Counted from the stretch's first letter, positions 19,440 to 31,041 are shown. The stretch is DNA of 64,000 bases from Sphagnum magellanicum (GCA_021904315.1 CM038912.1:2443061-2507060); one strand, 5' to 3'. Numbers and translations: made by a program. The notes: a model not told the origin generated them from the sequence alone.

Positions 19440-20375
19440 TCCTTATGCTCCTCAAAGCTCCTTGAAGTTCCTGGTTGTTGGCTCCTTGATTTTGCTTTTG
19501 ATCATGAAGCTCCCTTTGTTCCTAGTCATTGCCTCCTCTTGCTCCTAGTTTGCAACTCCTCTTGCTCCTAGTCTAAGCTCCTCTTGTTCCTAGTTGGCAG
19601 TTCCTTTTGCTCTTGGGTTGCAATTCCTATTGCTATTGGTCAAGGCTCCTTTTACTATTGGTTTGCAACTCTTTTCGTTGCTGGTTTGTAGCTCCTCCTA
19701 GTCATGGTCAAAGTTCCTCTTGCTCTTGGTCAATAACTTTTCTTGCTCCTAGTTGGCAACTCCTCTTGCTCTTTGTCGGTAACTTTTATTGCTCCTAGTT
19801 GGCAGCTCCTTTTGTTCCTAATTAACATCTCCTCTTGCTCCTAGTTGGCAACTCCTCATGCTCTTGGTCTCTAGCTCTTCTTGGTCTTGGTCCAACTCTT
19901 CTTGGTCCTAGTCCAACTCCTTTTGCTCTTGGTTTGTAACTCCTCTTGTTGTTAGTTTGCAGTTCCTTTTGGTCTTGGTCAAAGCTCCTTTTGCTCTTGG
20001 TTCACAACTCCTCTTGTTCTTGGTGGTAGCTCTTCTTGCTCTTAATTCACAACTCCTTTTGCTTTTGGTCTATAATTCCTTTTGGTCCTGGTCAGAGCTC
20101 CTTTTGCTCTTGGTTGGTAGCTCCTCTTATTCTTAGTCTTTAGTTTTTTTTGGTCTTGGTCTAACTCCTCTTACTCTTGGTTTGCAGCTTTTCTTGTTCC
20201 TAGTTCGTAACTCCCTTTGTTCCTGGTCTACAACTTTTCTTACTCTTAATCCAACTCCTTTTGTTCCTGGTTCACAGTTCCTTTTGTTCTTAATTATAGT
20301 TCCTATTGTTCCTGATCGTGTTAACTCCTCTTGCTCCTGGTTGTTGGTTCCTTTAGCTCTCAATTGTGTAGTTCT
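19440..20375. repeat. Degenerate minisatellite, about 23-bp unit
   Basis: Words of the form TTGCTCCTAGTTTGCAACTC recur roughly every 20 to 24 bases for more than 900 bases (variants TTGCTCTTGGTC, GTTCCTAGTTGGCAG, CTCCTCTTG). The plus strand is pyrimidine-rich. Reading frames over the array on both strands are low-complexity by-products. Confidence 0.75.
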
Positions 20376-20761
20376 TCTAAGTTCCTATTATTTGGAGCTT
20401 TGGCTCCCCACTCCCTTTCCCCCATCCCCTGCTCCTTTTGATATACTTAGGCAACTATACCACTTGGCCATGTAAGAATCGTAGATGCATGGGTCATTGC
20501 TACATTTCCTGGTTGATTGGTGTTGCATTGGCTATTGTAATAGTGTTAATACATTTGATGCTACATTGGCTACTGTAACACTCATTGTTCCACTTGGCAT
20601 TGAACCATTTTGTTGCATTCTTGATCTTGTTATTACTTTTGCTTGTTGTTGACTAGTATTTATGATCCCCAAATTAAGTGTTGTTTCACCTGTGTGCAAG
20701 CTTATGGTGACAACTACCTGGATGTTTTGATGTAGTTGTCCTTTAACCATTCTTATTGTTG

Positions 20762-20940
20762 TAGGGGACCATTATGCATCAAAGGTGGCTTTGGCTTGCC
20801 TTTTAGCCTCTCACAAGGTTGCTTGTTTTGTTGGGGTTACGATACTAACTGCAAGGGACCATTGTGCATCAAAGGTGACTTTGGCCTACCTTTTGTAGGG
20901 TTGCCCATCTTGCCGAAGTTAAGGTATTAGCTGCCTTCTT
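20762..20940. repeat. 90-bp tandem duplication
   Basis: GGGACCATTATGCATCAAAG at 20765 recurs as GGGACCATTGTGCATCAAAG at 20855, and the flanking bases also align, giving two diverged copies with a 90-base period. No coding function is visible. Confidence 0.7.
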
Positions 20941-22224
20941 CAACCTATCATCCTTTTTTTACTTCCTTTTTGCTTATTTGGTTTCATCAACAATTACCTT
21001 ATCCATGGTTTTTTTCTTCAAGATAGCAAAATACTCCTCAAAAGTGATGACATGTGATTAAGAGTAGTCTATTAATGGTTCCTTACCTTTGGTCCGTTTT
21101 GCAGGTAAATGTGGCAATGATAGTAGACTGTGAATCTTCATTGATTATTGTGTTAAACTAAACAACTCTTATTCTTTTTGATGTCCAAGTTCATGAAGCT
21201 CAATTGTCGCTCAGTCGATTGCCCTATCTTCCTTTTCAGTATTCGATATGTTTTCAATGTTTATCTCCTCTACCCTATCATCAACTTCTATAAGGTTGTG
21301 TGGCATATCCATGTGATAGTGTTGTTTTGCTTTAGGTTTGCTACTAACATTACATTCTTCAACCCTAATTTGTATTATTGTCGTGTGTATATGAAGGTTT
21401 GTGGCAACAAACTTTTCAATTCTTGGTTCATTTCCCTTAGGTTGTTCATTTAATTCCTTTTCTTCCCTTTCATGTTCATTTGCTAATTGCTATGTAAATG
21501 TTGGAAGGTTCAGTCTTGTTATCCATTGCCCTAAGGTTTAGAGGGTATATGCATGTAACCCTAAATCCAGACCTAATGTTTTGTTTGGTGATTGATTTGT
21601 CCAAGGTTTAGTTAACCCACCCAATTAAAGTTATTTCATTAGGTTCCATGTAATTGCTCTTAGACATCGAAGCATTTCTTTTCCTTCCTAAAGGCTATTT
21701 TATCCCCTATTACATTCACTAAACAATTTATGGTTAGCCATTCTCGAGACTTAGGAGTGATGCTATAGACTATGTTTGTCCTTCTTTTAGCCAAAACCCT
21801 AGCTCTTGATTGTCGGCCTACTTGAACACCTATTTTGTTTAAGTTCCATATATGGTCTGGGTTGTATTTGTGTTGGTCATACAATGTCTACATGTTGCTG
21901 TAAAATGAATTGCATGCATTAGCAATTAGGCCTTATGCTTTGTTAACATCAAATTTTTCTATGGTTCGTATGACAACTTTCGAGTGTCAGTTCCTAAACC
22001 AATGGCACCAACACAATGCCAAAACGTGTCTTTCATGACTTGGACATTTAAGACTAATGTCCTAATCTAATGATGTAGTCATATGTCCTTAGTCATATAT
22101 TTTACTCAAATTTGTGATTACATTGTAATCACATCATGACTAGATTAGGACTATTTTGTACTTACATTATGACTACATGACTAACCTACATACATTAATA
22201 ACCTACTTATGTTAGCAATTTAAT

Positions 22225-22765
22225 TAGGTGTTAGCTACTTATTAGCTATTTACTAGTTACTTATAAAGTAGCTAGTACCTATGGGCTAGTACTATTTTAT
22301 TATTTACTTACCTACTATGTAGTATCTACCTACCTACCTATTAGATATAGGTAGTACATACCTACTTACTTACCTACCTACTATATTGGTATTACATATG
22401 CACCTACTACTAGGCACCTACTTACTTACCTACTAGGTAGGTCATACATACTTACCTAATTACCTACATTTACTCATAGGTAGTTAGTTACCTACCTGCA
22501 TACTAAATAGGTAGTACACATATGGACCTACTACTAAGCACCTACCTACCTACTTACTTACTTACTAAGTATGTAGTACATACATACCTACCTACTAGTA
22601 CCTACTTACAAATAGGAACCTACCTACTACCTACTACCTACTTACTACCACCTCTAGGTACTACTTACTTATTACCGACTAAGCTAGGTACTTATTAGGT
22701 TATTAGGTAGGTTCTAAGTTGTTAAGTAAGTACTTAGGTACCTAACTTATAAAGTAGGTTAGAAA
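22225..22765. repeat. TACC/TACT tetranucleotide-like array
   Basis: Interrupted CCTACCTAC, TACTTACTTAC and TAGGTAGTAC words run for over 500 bases inside the CACTA-like element. Because complementary words (GTAGGTA) are mixed in, the strand could fold into long imperfect hairpins. Confidence 0.8.
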
Positions 22766-22806
22766 AAATATTTATAACAATATGATGACAATTTTTGTCA
22801 TGTAAA

Positions 22807-22890
22807 AATCATGTGGTGCAATGGTTAAATGGGGGTTAAAGATTTATTCCCTCAATGTGGAGGTGAGGGATTCAAGTCCTCACATTTGCA
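22807..22890 (+). other. tRNA-like module with Pol III A-box and B-box
   Basis: TGGTGCAATGG at 22814-22824 fits the A-box consensus TGGYNNARNGG exactly. GATTCAAGTCC at 22869-22879 matches the B-box consensus GGTTCGANTCC at about 9 of 11 positions. The 55-base spacing suits an internal Pol III promoter. The arms do not fold into an intact tRNA, so this is better described as a tRNA-derived or SINE-like fragment. A decayed relative lies at 1722-1810. Confidence 0.45.
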
Positions 22891-23699
22891 ACTTAGTGAA
22901 CTAGCCTAACTAACTTAACTTGCTAGTTAAGTTAACCTATATTCCTAATAGATTAGGGCCTACATTCCTAACATATATGCTGGGCTTTTAACCCCATATG
23001 TTTACATGCCACGTGTCTACATAGCATGGGTGGAGAACATATTTGTTTCATATTTGATGAATTATATGCAATGGTCATAATTTATGGATCTTATTGAGCA
23101 TTGATGACCTCCATGATTTTATAGTCACAAAAGTCATAGTCGCAAATTGTCTTGTGATTAAACCACATTAACGACCAAATGTTTTAAATGATGTGTGTTA
23201 TTTGACTACATAGTCATGTAGTCATAAATGTCTTCCATGACTAACAACCTAGTCATAAATTAAGTTGCAAAAGACAACTTTTCTTGTAATGCAAGTTGTG
23301 TTTGGTATGCCATTTTGAAATGAGGTTGCCATTGTTTGTGTTAATTTCGCCACCTTCATTTTTAGTTAGTGCATAGTTATAGACATGCTTACTTCTTGCA
23401 TGGCCAAGACCTAAGCCATGATGGCAACAACATTTTCCTCGTCTATGAGTACACCCCCTGGCCCCATTTTCCTACTACACATATGCTTGTTTAGATGGTC
23501 ACAAAGAGAGCTCAAAGGTATGCTCCATGACCTAGAAACTCTTCGCATGAAACACCTCCTTGCCCCAATTGCTTCTATAACTTCTTCCAATGTTTTAGTT
23601 GTCCATGTGCCCTTTGGGTCTTGCAATTGGTCCTCAATTAGAAATTTTTTGTACTTGTATTGTTTTAAGTGTAGGAGGTACATTTTTTTGATCAGCTAT

Positions 23700-25390
23700 T
23701 GGTTAATCTAACATTCCGTTTTGATGTTTGTGAAACACGTTCAATTGCATGATTTAGATTACATTCTTCAATTGCATGACTTTCACACTCCTCTAGGTCC
23801 AAGCCTCAAAGGGCTTGGGCACTTGTACGTCAGCCCAACTAGAGGTACACCTCTAACCTTCTTAAATTCAAACCATGAATACAAAAAGTTAGCTAGGGCA
23901 AGGATTGTTTGTTGAACATATCCAAACCATGGTCCATTGTGTGATATGAAGCATAGAATTCCTCAAAATCCTTCCACTGAAGTGTAACATCTTGGGTTTT
24001 TGTGTAGGTGGTGGGTATGTAGGTCAACGTACATTGAGCAACAACTTGGGGGAATCTTCTTCCCTTTGCTATCCCTACATTCCTTTCAACTTGTGAATGT
24101 CTTGGAACATTATGTGCCCACCAGCGATAATACAAGTACTTTTTGTACCTTTTAGTGTAGATCTGATCTATTATATTTGTTCCTACATTAGGTCCTGGTG
24201 CTGGTATTGGTGTAAGTTCTTGGTGCAAAGAAATAAACTTTGGATTTGCCAACTTTATGTTTATTGTTAATTTCAGACCTAGACCTAACCCTATTTCTAT
24301 TGTGGCCTTAATTTTGACATCAGAAACTTGAAACCCTAATTTAAAATTCCCAAGCTTTGTTGTATTGTAGCTCTCTACTTCAAATCCCTACTCATTTGCT
24401 AATTCTACTTTAACATTTGAATCTGAAAGTTGTGATTTTTTCTACTACCTCTACTTTGACCCCCTTCAAACCCTATTGTAAAACCCCCAACCTTTGTTGT
24501 CCTACAACCCCTTACTTCAACTCCTTTCTCATCTAACAACTTTACCTTGACATTTGAAACTAAAGGTTGTATGACTACAACTTGTCTTACTTCTAGACTA
24601 GAATTTACTCCTGTTGATACTTCAAGCCTTTCCTTCACATCCCGATGAGTATAAATTGAATGAGATCTTAAACATGTCACATTAGGAATAATCAACTTTA
24701 GGAATGCTTGTAACTCCTAGTACACTAAAGTTGGTAGGGAGGACAAAGTTAGACCTACAATCTAAACCTCAAATGGAGGGAATGTGTGCCAATGCTCATG
24801 TAATTTGTGCCTTGTTGATTTTTGGGCAGGAAATACAAAGTGGATAACTTGGGGAAAATTCCCTCTTGGCTAATCATTTGGGGGCTAATAAACGATGCCA
24901 AGCTTCTTCAAAACTTGGGCCTTTACTTGTTGCTCGATCATTTTAAGGTTGTTAGTCCTTTTTATGCTATTGCTTTAAATGTGCACCACAAATGATAAAC
25001 CAAACATGCCTTTGTGTTCAATTGAACTTTGAAACACCCATAAATAGACACTTCTTGCTATTGGCCACACTAAGTGGCTTGTAATTTTAGACCTATTAAA
25101 ACCCTAACACGTAACCTTAAAAATCCCCCACTATTTAATTTTTTTTCTTTTGCACATGACTCCCACCCCTAGCATCACTCAAAAAAAGGCATTTGGCGAA
25201 CTTTTCCTCTTATCTAACTACATTGCTCAAAAACAAGTTTCAAACCCAAATATTTCTTGGAGAACATCTGGTCATGGGTCTTCAAACGTCTGTCAAAAAA
25301 TGGGCGTTGTGCACCCATTGGTAGCATGAACACTAGCATGTGTGTTAAAGGTTATTAGTAAGTAGGTACATAGTGAAAGTAACAACCGAG
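23700..25390. other. Unassigned DNA with two minus-strand open frames
   Basis: Minus-strand frames at 23893-24252 (119 codons) and 24405-24695 (96 codons) lie on the 5' side of the transposase relic. I do not recognise either. The first contains KYLYYRWWAHNVPRHSQ and the second a run of charged residues. They could be remnants of the same or another mobile element. No splice pattern or homology supports calling a gene. Confidence 0.3.
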
Positions 25391-25434
25391 CTAAAGATTG
25401 CATGTATCATGTTTTCAATGTTTTTTTTTCAAAA

Positions 25435-26095
25435 TTAGTCAAATTTGCATTAGGAAAACAAAAAGTTTCCAAAAGTTTCCCAATTTTATTTTTGAAAAAG
25501 TCACAAAAAATCGTTGGAAAATTGTAGTTAAATTAGTTGAATTTACGGTAGAGAAACAAAAGTTTCCAAAAGTTTCACAATTTTATCGTTGAAAAAGCCA
25601 CAAAAATCGTTGGAAAACTGTAGCAAAATTAGTTGAATTTATGCTAGCAAAACAAAAGTTTCCAACAGTTTCCCAATTTTATTTTTGAAAAGGCCACAAA
25701 AATCGTTGGAAAATTGTAGTGAATTTAGTTGAATTTATGCTAGAAAAACAAAGGTTTTCAAAGGTTTCCCCAATTTTATTGTTGGAAAAGCCACAAAAAT
25801 CATTGGGAAAATTGTGGCAACCTACGTTGAATTTATGGTAGACAAACAAAAGTTTCCAAAAGTTTCCTAATTGCATTGTTGAAAAAGCCACAAAAATCAT
25901 TGGAAAATTGTAGCGAAATTAGTTGAATTTATGGTAGATTTTTTTTTCCCCCCCCAAATGTTTCCCAATTTTACTGTTGGAAAAACCACAAAAATCTTTG
26001 GAAAATTGTAGCAGAATTAGTTGAATTTGTGCTAGAAAAGAAAAAGCTTTCCAAAGCTTTTCCAAATTTATTGTTTAAAAAGCCACAAAATTTGT
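25435..26095. repeat. 97-bp tandem satellite, about 7 copies
   Basis: A unit of 96 to 98 bases, marked by TTAGTTGAATTTATG, AACAAAAGTTTCCAAAAG and AAGCCACAAAAATCGTTGG, repeats about seven times. Marker starts fall at 25438, 25536, 25632, 25728, 25826, 25922 and 26020. The copies are fairly uniform, so the array is younger than the other arrays nearby. It has no coding role. Confidence 0.9.
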
Positions 26096-26975
26096 CCCAA
26101 AAAAATCAATTGTCATTATTGTTGTTATTTCTAATTTCTTCTTGTTAAAATTAATGAAAAATTTTGTGCATGGAAATTTTTTGGCCTAGTAGCAAAGGGT
26201 TTGAGACAATCCACTACCTTACGACTTACTACTTACTAATCAAGCACTTCCATGAATCCTACCTAAGCAGTAAAATTTTGTTTGTAACGAATTTTTTGTT
26301 ATTTTGAGGGAATTTTTTTTTGGAGAAAACCTTTGTATTTTTATTTTTTTCAGTGTAGAATGTGTTTTTTTTCAGCGAAAAATTCCCACTTTTGGGAAAT
26401 GAAGAAATTGAAGAAAGAAAACACACCTTATGTTACTAGTTAACTACTCATGCCAGACTGGGACCTCGAATGGAATGTTGGTCGGCCGAGGTCCCAATAG
26501 GGATTCCCATTTAAGACCTCGATTGGGACCTAGAAACCGGCAATTTTAAGATTGGGATCTCGAGCTTCGATGACAACAAGAAATTTGTAACCAATGAAAA
26601 ACTAAAGTAATGTTTTAACCACCAATGCGTAAATAGCACGTCATTGTCCACGTGCCAACTTCTTGGTGTTGGAGTGTTTCTCGTTTTTGATACCCGCTAC
26701 TGGGTAACCGCTGGGTGTTTGTGGGGGGGCAGGAAAAAAAAAAATTGATCTAGAACCGGCGCAAGTTCGCATTGGCAGCGGCGAGTCATTAAGAATTTTC
26801 GGGCAGAAGACTAAACGCCCCGGTCCGGCGACTTTTAATACCCTCCATCTGCCGAAGTTTCGCCGCACAATAAATAACCGGAACCGGAACGGTGACAGTT
26901 TCCAGAGGCGTCGACCAGCCGTGAAATTTGTGCCGCATAAATTAAATAACCGGGTTCGGAAGTTGACATTAACCG
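26096..26975. other. Transition from AT-rich to GC-rich promoter DNA
   Basis: The first half is AT-rich. From about 26450 the sequence becomes GC-rich, with many CCGG and GAACCGGAAC words and a G-box (CACGTG, 26649-26654). No exon is seen. It leads into the CCCGGG array and looks like the distal part of the acyltransferase gene's upstream region. Confidence 0.4.
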
Positions 26976-27490
26976 TACCCTGGAACAGGAAGCTGAGAAA
27001 TCGAGTAGCCGGGGAGGACGGCTATCCTCTCATATACCCGGGGAAGGACGGCGATTCTATCACGTACCCGGGATAGGAAGTCGATCATTTCAAGCACCCG
27101 GGACAGGAAGCGGACATTAAGTACCCGGAAAGGGCGGCGATTCTAATATATACCCGGGAAAGGAAGGCGATCATTCAAGAACCCGGGAGAGGCCGGTGGC
27201 CATTTACACGTCCGGGGGAAGACAGGCGAGCGATGTTTCAAATAACCGGGGAAGGACGGTGGCTATACACATACCCGGGACAGAGGAAGGCGATCATCCG
27301 AGTAGGTACCCGGGAGAGGCCGGTGGCAATCCACGTGCCCGGGACGGAGGAAGGCGATCGTTCAAGAAGGTACCCGGAAGATGACGGTCACAATCTAAAT
27401 ACCCGGGAAGAGGAGGGCGATCATTCAAGTAGGTACCCGGGAGAGGACAGCGGCAATCCAAATACCCGGGGACAGACGAAGGCGATATTC
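26976..27490. repeat. GC-rich 30-bp array centred on CCCGGG, about 16 units
   Basis: TACCCGGGA-like cores occur about 16 times between 27008 and 27463, spaced 24 to 35 bases (about 30 on average). They are followed by GGAAGGCGATCATTCAAG or GGCCGGTGGCAATCCA. In the second half these two downstream halves alternate, giving a dimer of about 64 bases. The array is CpG-rich in a strongly AT-rich neighbourhood and ends about 970 bases before the GPCAT start codon. A second G-box core sits at 27332-27337. Confidence 0.85.
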
Positions 27491-28456
27491 GACCGAAAGA
27501 TGCTTATAAATATCCGGATTCCGGACGTGACGCGCGGAGAAGATGACTGTTACGTCAAGGAATCGTCTTGGTTTCGTCTCACGTATACCGGGCCTGGTCG
27601 CCCTCTTTCGACCATTCCCCATACACACACACGCACACACACAGAGCGCCATCGCTCTCCACGTCTTTGCTGAGGAAGTTTGAGGAAGTGATTTGCATGA
27701 TCGTGTCGAAGCTTGGCTCCCACACTCTGACGGTATGTTGCCTTTGTATTTTTCCTTCTCATCTTTGCTTTTTCTTGCCTTTTTTTACGGGGCGAGTTTC
27801 GATGCCTTTTTGGCGGGCTTTATCATTATGTCTGGTGCACGGACGCTAACAAGCTTGTGCTTCGATCCCATACGATGAGGCTGTTCGGCTTATAACAGCA
27901 GTGAAGCGCGTCTCGTTTTTCAGTTTCAGGGTCTTAGCTGGTTTCTTGCACGTTCTGTTTTACAGTGACATGTGCAGAATTGGTGTTGTAGGTTTGCTGT
28001 TGACTTCATGTAGCAGGATATGCGTCGCAGCCTTTGATTTTTTTTTCTTCTTGTGTTTTCCTTTTCGTTTTTTGTTGCCAGATCTTCTGAATGTCTAGGC
28101 ACTCGTTTGTAAAATCGGTTTTATTTTTGCAGCTTCTTATTAGCAACGTGAGGTTTCCGATCCTATTTCTGGGACACAACTTTCTCCGTCTCCGATCTCA
28201 GAGCCTTCCCTCTGCAAGAATTGCGGTTTTGAACCCTTGGAGCAAGTAAGAAGAGAGGCTGAAGGTAGTTTGCTATCAGACTGTGCATGGCTGTGGAATA
28301 GATTACGCAGTGAATTGTGCCGTGATCTACTGGTGGTTGTGTTGGGCAAATGCTGTCAATTCTCAAGGACATACTACAGCTGGTTTTGGTATTTGGGAAA
28401 GCAACGGATTGTCTTGTGGTTAGAGCTTTAGGGCTTTGAGGAAGTGGAAGCACCAA
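27491..28456 (+). promoter_or_regulatory. Probable promoter and 5' untranslated region of GPCAT
   Basis: This stretch contains an AC microsatellite (about 27622-27641), CpG-rich DNA, then T-rich sequence typical of a leader or a 5' untranslated intron. An in-frame TAG lies 36 bases before the start codon at 28457, so the coding region does not extend upstream in this exon. No TATA box could be fixed. Confidence 0.45.
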
Positions 28457-31041
28457 ATGGCGCCAGTCAAGCAAGATGGGACTGGGAAAAGAGTTAGATG
28501 GGACTTGCAATTAGGGCAACATATGGGAGAGAAGGGCACCAGAATACCCCCCAAGGTGTCTTGTCCATTACCTCTCTCCAATGCCATTATTTATGAGACT
28601 TGCAGTGCAATTTGACATTTCTTTAAGTCCACGCACTGTAGAATGTGCATCAGTATGTGGTTGCATTGTCATCACAACTTGCTTGCTTTGGCCCTTACCA
28701 ATGGATGTGTGATATGAAAATTGCAGGTGGTAATTAAAACAAGACAGATAATTACAAAGCAAGCAGTGAAGATTGCAAAGCGTGCAGACGAGCATGAGGA
28801 ATTTATCAACAAGGTAAGTGTTGCCATGCCTATGATCCAATGGTGCAACATTAATGGACACAGTGTCAGAAATCTGATTTGTAGGTGTTTCTGATATTCA
28901 TTGAATTCATCAGAGGGTTTGAAGCTTTGTTTTTCTTAATCCACAGGTTACTTATAGTGTGGGGGTTGCCTGCTTCGGTGCCTTCTGCTTCTTGCTAGGC
29001 TCAAGTAAGCTTGTGTTTATATAACCTTTTTTGCATGGGAAGGATGAATGTACCAAGTGGTGATATGAAGATATCTGCTCTCACTTAAGCAGCAAGAATG
29101 TAGGTACTGGACAAAATATGCATGGTATCAGTGAAATACCTGCTGTGTCGTACATTCAGGATCTGCTGTCTTAATTTGGTTCAAAAGTGAATCTCATTCT
29201 TCATGCATGTTTCATTCATGGCAAAGTGTTCAGGGCCAGGTTTTCCAAGTTTTTTCAGTGAGAAAGAGTTTGTGCAGGGCCTCAGGACATTCCATATTTG
29301 TATTGCCTGTTCTTTATTACTGTGGCACCTCTTAGATGGATCTACTATCGGATGAAGAAGTGGCACTATTTCCTGCTGGTAAATAACTTGCACTGCCTCT
29401 ATATAGTTGCAAATGCTTCTCTTTGTAGCTGTGTCAATTTTTGAATCTGGTCTTGTAGCAAAGAAGTTGCTGATTTCCAGTATGGTCAGGAGTCAGGAGG
29501 CACCTAGATACAATTGGCATGAATGTGGAGGGTCATTGATAGTCATTAGCTTGATGTTGGCATGTTCATGATGCACAAATTGTGTGCAGGAATTTTTCTG
29601 CTGCTGATGTAGGTCTTTTGTGGGTGCAGGACTTTTGCTATTATGCCAACTTCATCTTTGTCGTGATGCTTGTGTTCTTCCCAAACAATGACAAACTGTT
29701 CCTCATTTGTTTCTCTTTTGCAGAGGTGGGTGGAGTAGCAATTGTGTTGTGCACAGGAACTTCTGCCCTTGTGGTTTTCTGTCTACTTCTGCTCCATTTG
29801 CTAGTGTTTGCAAAGCCCTAAAGCTGGAATCACCTTTGCTTACTATGCTTGTGCAGGGGCCTTTGGCATGGGCACTGATAGTGTGGCGATGTAGTCTTGT
29901 CTTCAGCTCCATCGACAAAATTGTCAGTGTCCTTATCCATCTACTTCCAGGTGACCAGGACAGCTTTATTAAACTGTGTTGAATTCCAGCAAAAATGTAT
30001 GTGACACCCATATGTTCTGAAGAGATGGCTGAACTATGTGCTTCATCATTGCAGGACTTGTTTTCTTCATCATTCGGTGGTGGGATCCAAGCACTTTCTC
30101 CCACCATTCACCTGAGGACACTGGACCTTGGCCAGCATGGCCCTTATTGGAAAATGATCGCTCTCTTTGGTTATGGCTGTTTGTTGTACCACTTTTTGCC
30201 TACAGTTTATGGCAAATGCTCTACTTTCTTGTTGTGAATGTGCTACGGCGGCAGCGATTGCTGAGGGATCCTGAAGTAATGACCTCATTCAGGTCTGTTT
30301 TGGTTTGTTGAACCCTCCCAATGCATACTCCAAGTCTTCACAGTAATGCGATTTGGTAGCCTTGATCTCAAGTGAATCCATTTCTTCAGTATTTGATGGT
30401 AATATTTTGGCATTCACAGGGAACTGTCTCGGAAAGCATCACGTGCCAACAATATTTGGTGGCGTTTAAGTGGCATTCTAGGAGACAAGAATCGCATTGT
30501 CATGTATGCTGTATTGCAAGCTCTCTTTACAGTGGCCACCATGTCTCTTGCTGTACCTATTTTCAAGTCATACCGCTTACATATCACCTTTGAGTGCTTC
30601 AAAGTGGCTGCCTCTGTATGGAATGGAGGTAACTTCTTTTTTGATGTGATGCCTCGGAAGATGGATGCAAAAAAGAAGAGAAAGTTTGCTCCATCTGAGA
30701 ATGTGAATGGTGTAGAACTTCCTCAAGCTAGCAGCACTAGCATTGGCAATGGTGACACCAAAGCTGTCATGTCAGTTGAAAGCCCTGTGTTGGTAGGTCC
30801 TCAAATGAGGTTTCGAGGGACCCCAGTGATCAATGAGCAACAAATATCTGCTAGTTTGACAAACACAAGTTCTCCTGATTTTGTGGATCCTGCCATACAT
30901 ATGGGAGACAATTCAGTAGATGTTGGGCAGGAAATTGAAGTAAATGGAGAAAGAAATATTGAGGATGATCCTGCTAGCAGCTCAGTGAACACAATATGGG
31001 CTAGAAGAAAAGCCTCAGAATCCAGTGGAGACTTGGGATGA
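28457..31041 (+). CDS. GPCAT: Glycerophosphocholine acyltransferase, GPC1/DUF2838 family; 8 coding exons
   Basis: Exons are 28457-28555, 28727-28813, 28947-29004, 29278-29378, 29630-29725, 29857-29950, 30055-30292 and 30420-31041, all GT-AG, giving 464 residues. This multi-pass ER protein acylates glycerophosphocholine to lysophosphatidylcholine, feeding phosphatidylcholine remodelling. Family hallmarks are [13 protein letters not shown] (about 82-94), [17 protein letters not shown] (about 99-115), [10 protein letters not shown] (116-125), [20 protein letters not shown] (about 145-164), [15 protein letters not shown], and the cytosolic motif [20 protein letters not shown] (about 240-259). Further membrane segments lie in [17 protein letters not shown] and [20 protein letters not shown]. 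After [15 protein letters not shown] the last 130 or so residues are polar, Ser/Asn-rich and probably disordered. This makes the protein longer than I recall for flowering-plant homologues. The start at 28457 has A at -3 and G at +4. Confidence 0.93.

Larger units (their letters stand above)
22012..23291. mobile_element. CACTA-like non-autonomous element, 1,280 bp, inside the transposase relic
   Basis: The left end is CACAATGCCAAAACGTG. The right end read inward is CATTACAAGAAAAGTTG, only loosely complementary to the left. Identical CAA triplets at 22009-22011 and 23292-23294 are a three-base target duplication, and removing the element plus one CAA restores the host reading frame exactly. 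ATGACTA/TAGTCAT motifs crowd both subterminal regions (22030-22190 and 23120-23270). The interior holds a long TACC/TACT array and a tRNA-like module, and no transposase. The boundaries are strongly supported by the restored frame; assignment to the CACTA superfamily rests on termini, duplication length and subterminal repeats. Confidence 0.8.
21470..23690 (-). pseudogene. Dead pogo/CENP-B-type transposase gene, interrupted by a CACTA-like element
   Basis: The minus strand encodes, from 23683 downward, a CENP-B-like helix-turn-helix region (TLEEVIEAIGARR, RSWSIPLSSLCDHL, RKMGPGGVLIDEEN), then LKMKVAKLTQT and FQNGIP. The frame is cut at 23292 by the element at 22012-23291. It resumes at 22011 with WFRN and continues through TLYDQHKYNPDHIWN, ARVLAKRRT and PKSREWLTINCLVN to about 21700. 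This is a DDE_1 endonuclease domain. The first catalytic aspartate is lost: the family's DETG reads NKIG. After VNVIGDKI a deletion of roughly 100 residues joins directly to AFRKEK, removing the second catalytic region. The C-terminal part (NYMEPNEITLIGWVN, SGFRVTCIYPLN) follows in another frame. Stop codons lie at 23411, 23366, 21987, 21933 and 21888. The protein cannot be functional. Confidence 0.85.

Noticed and set aside
19440-20375. Basic Arg/Gly/Gln-rich minus-strand protein (20133-20363)
   Set aside because: It lies within the 23-bp degenerate repeat and consists of its translated units.
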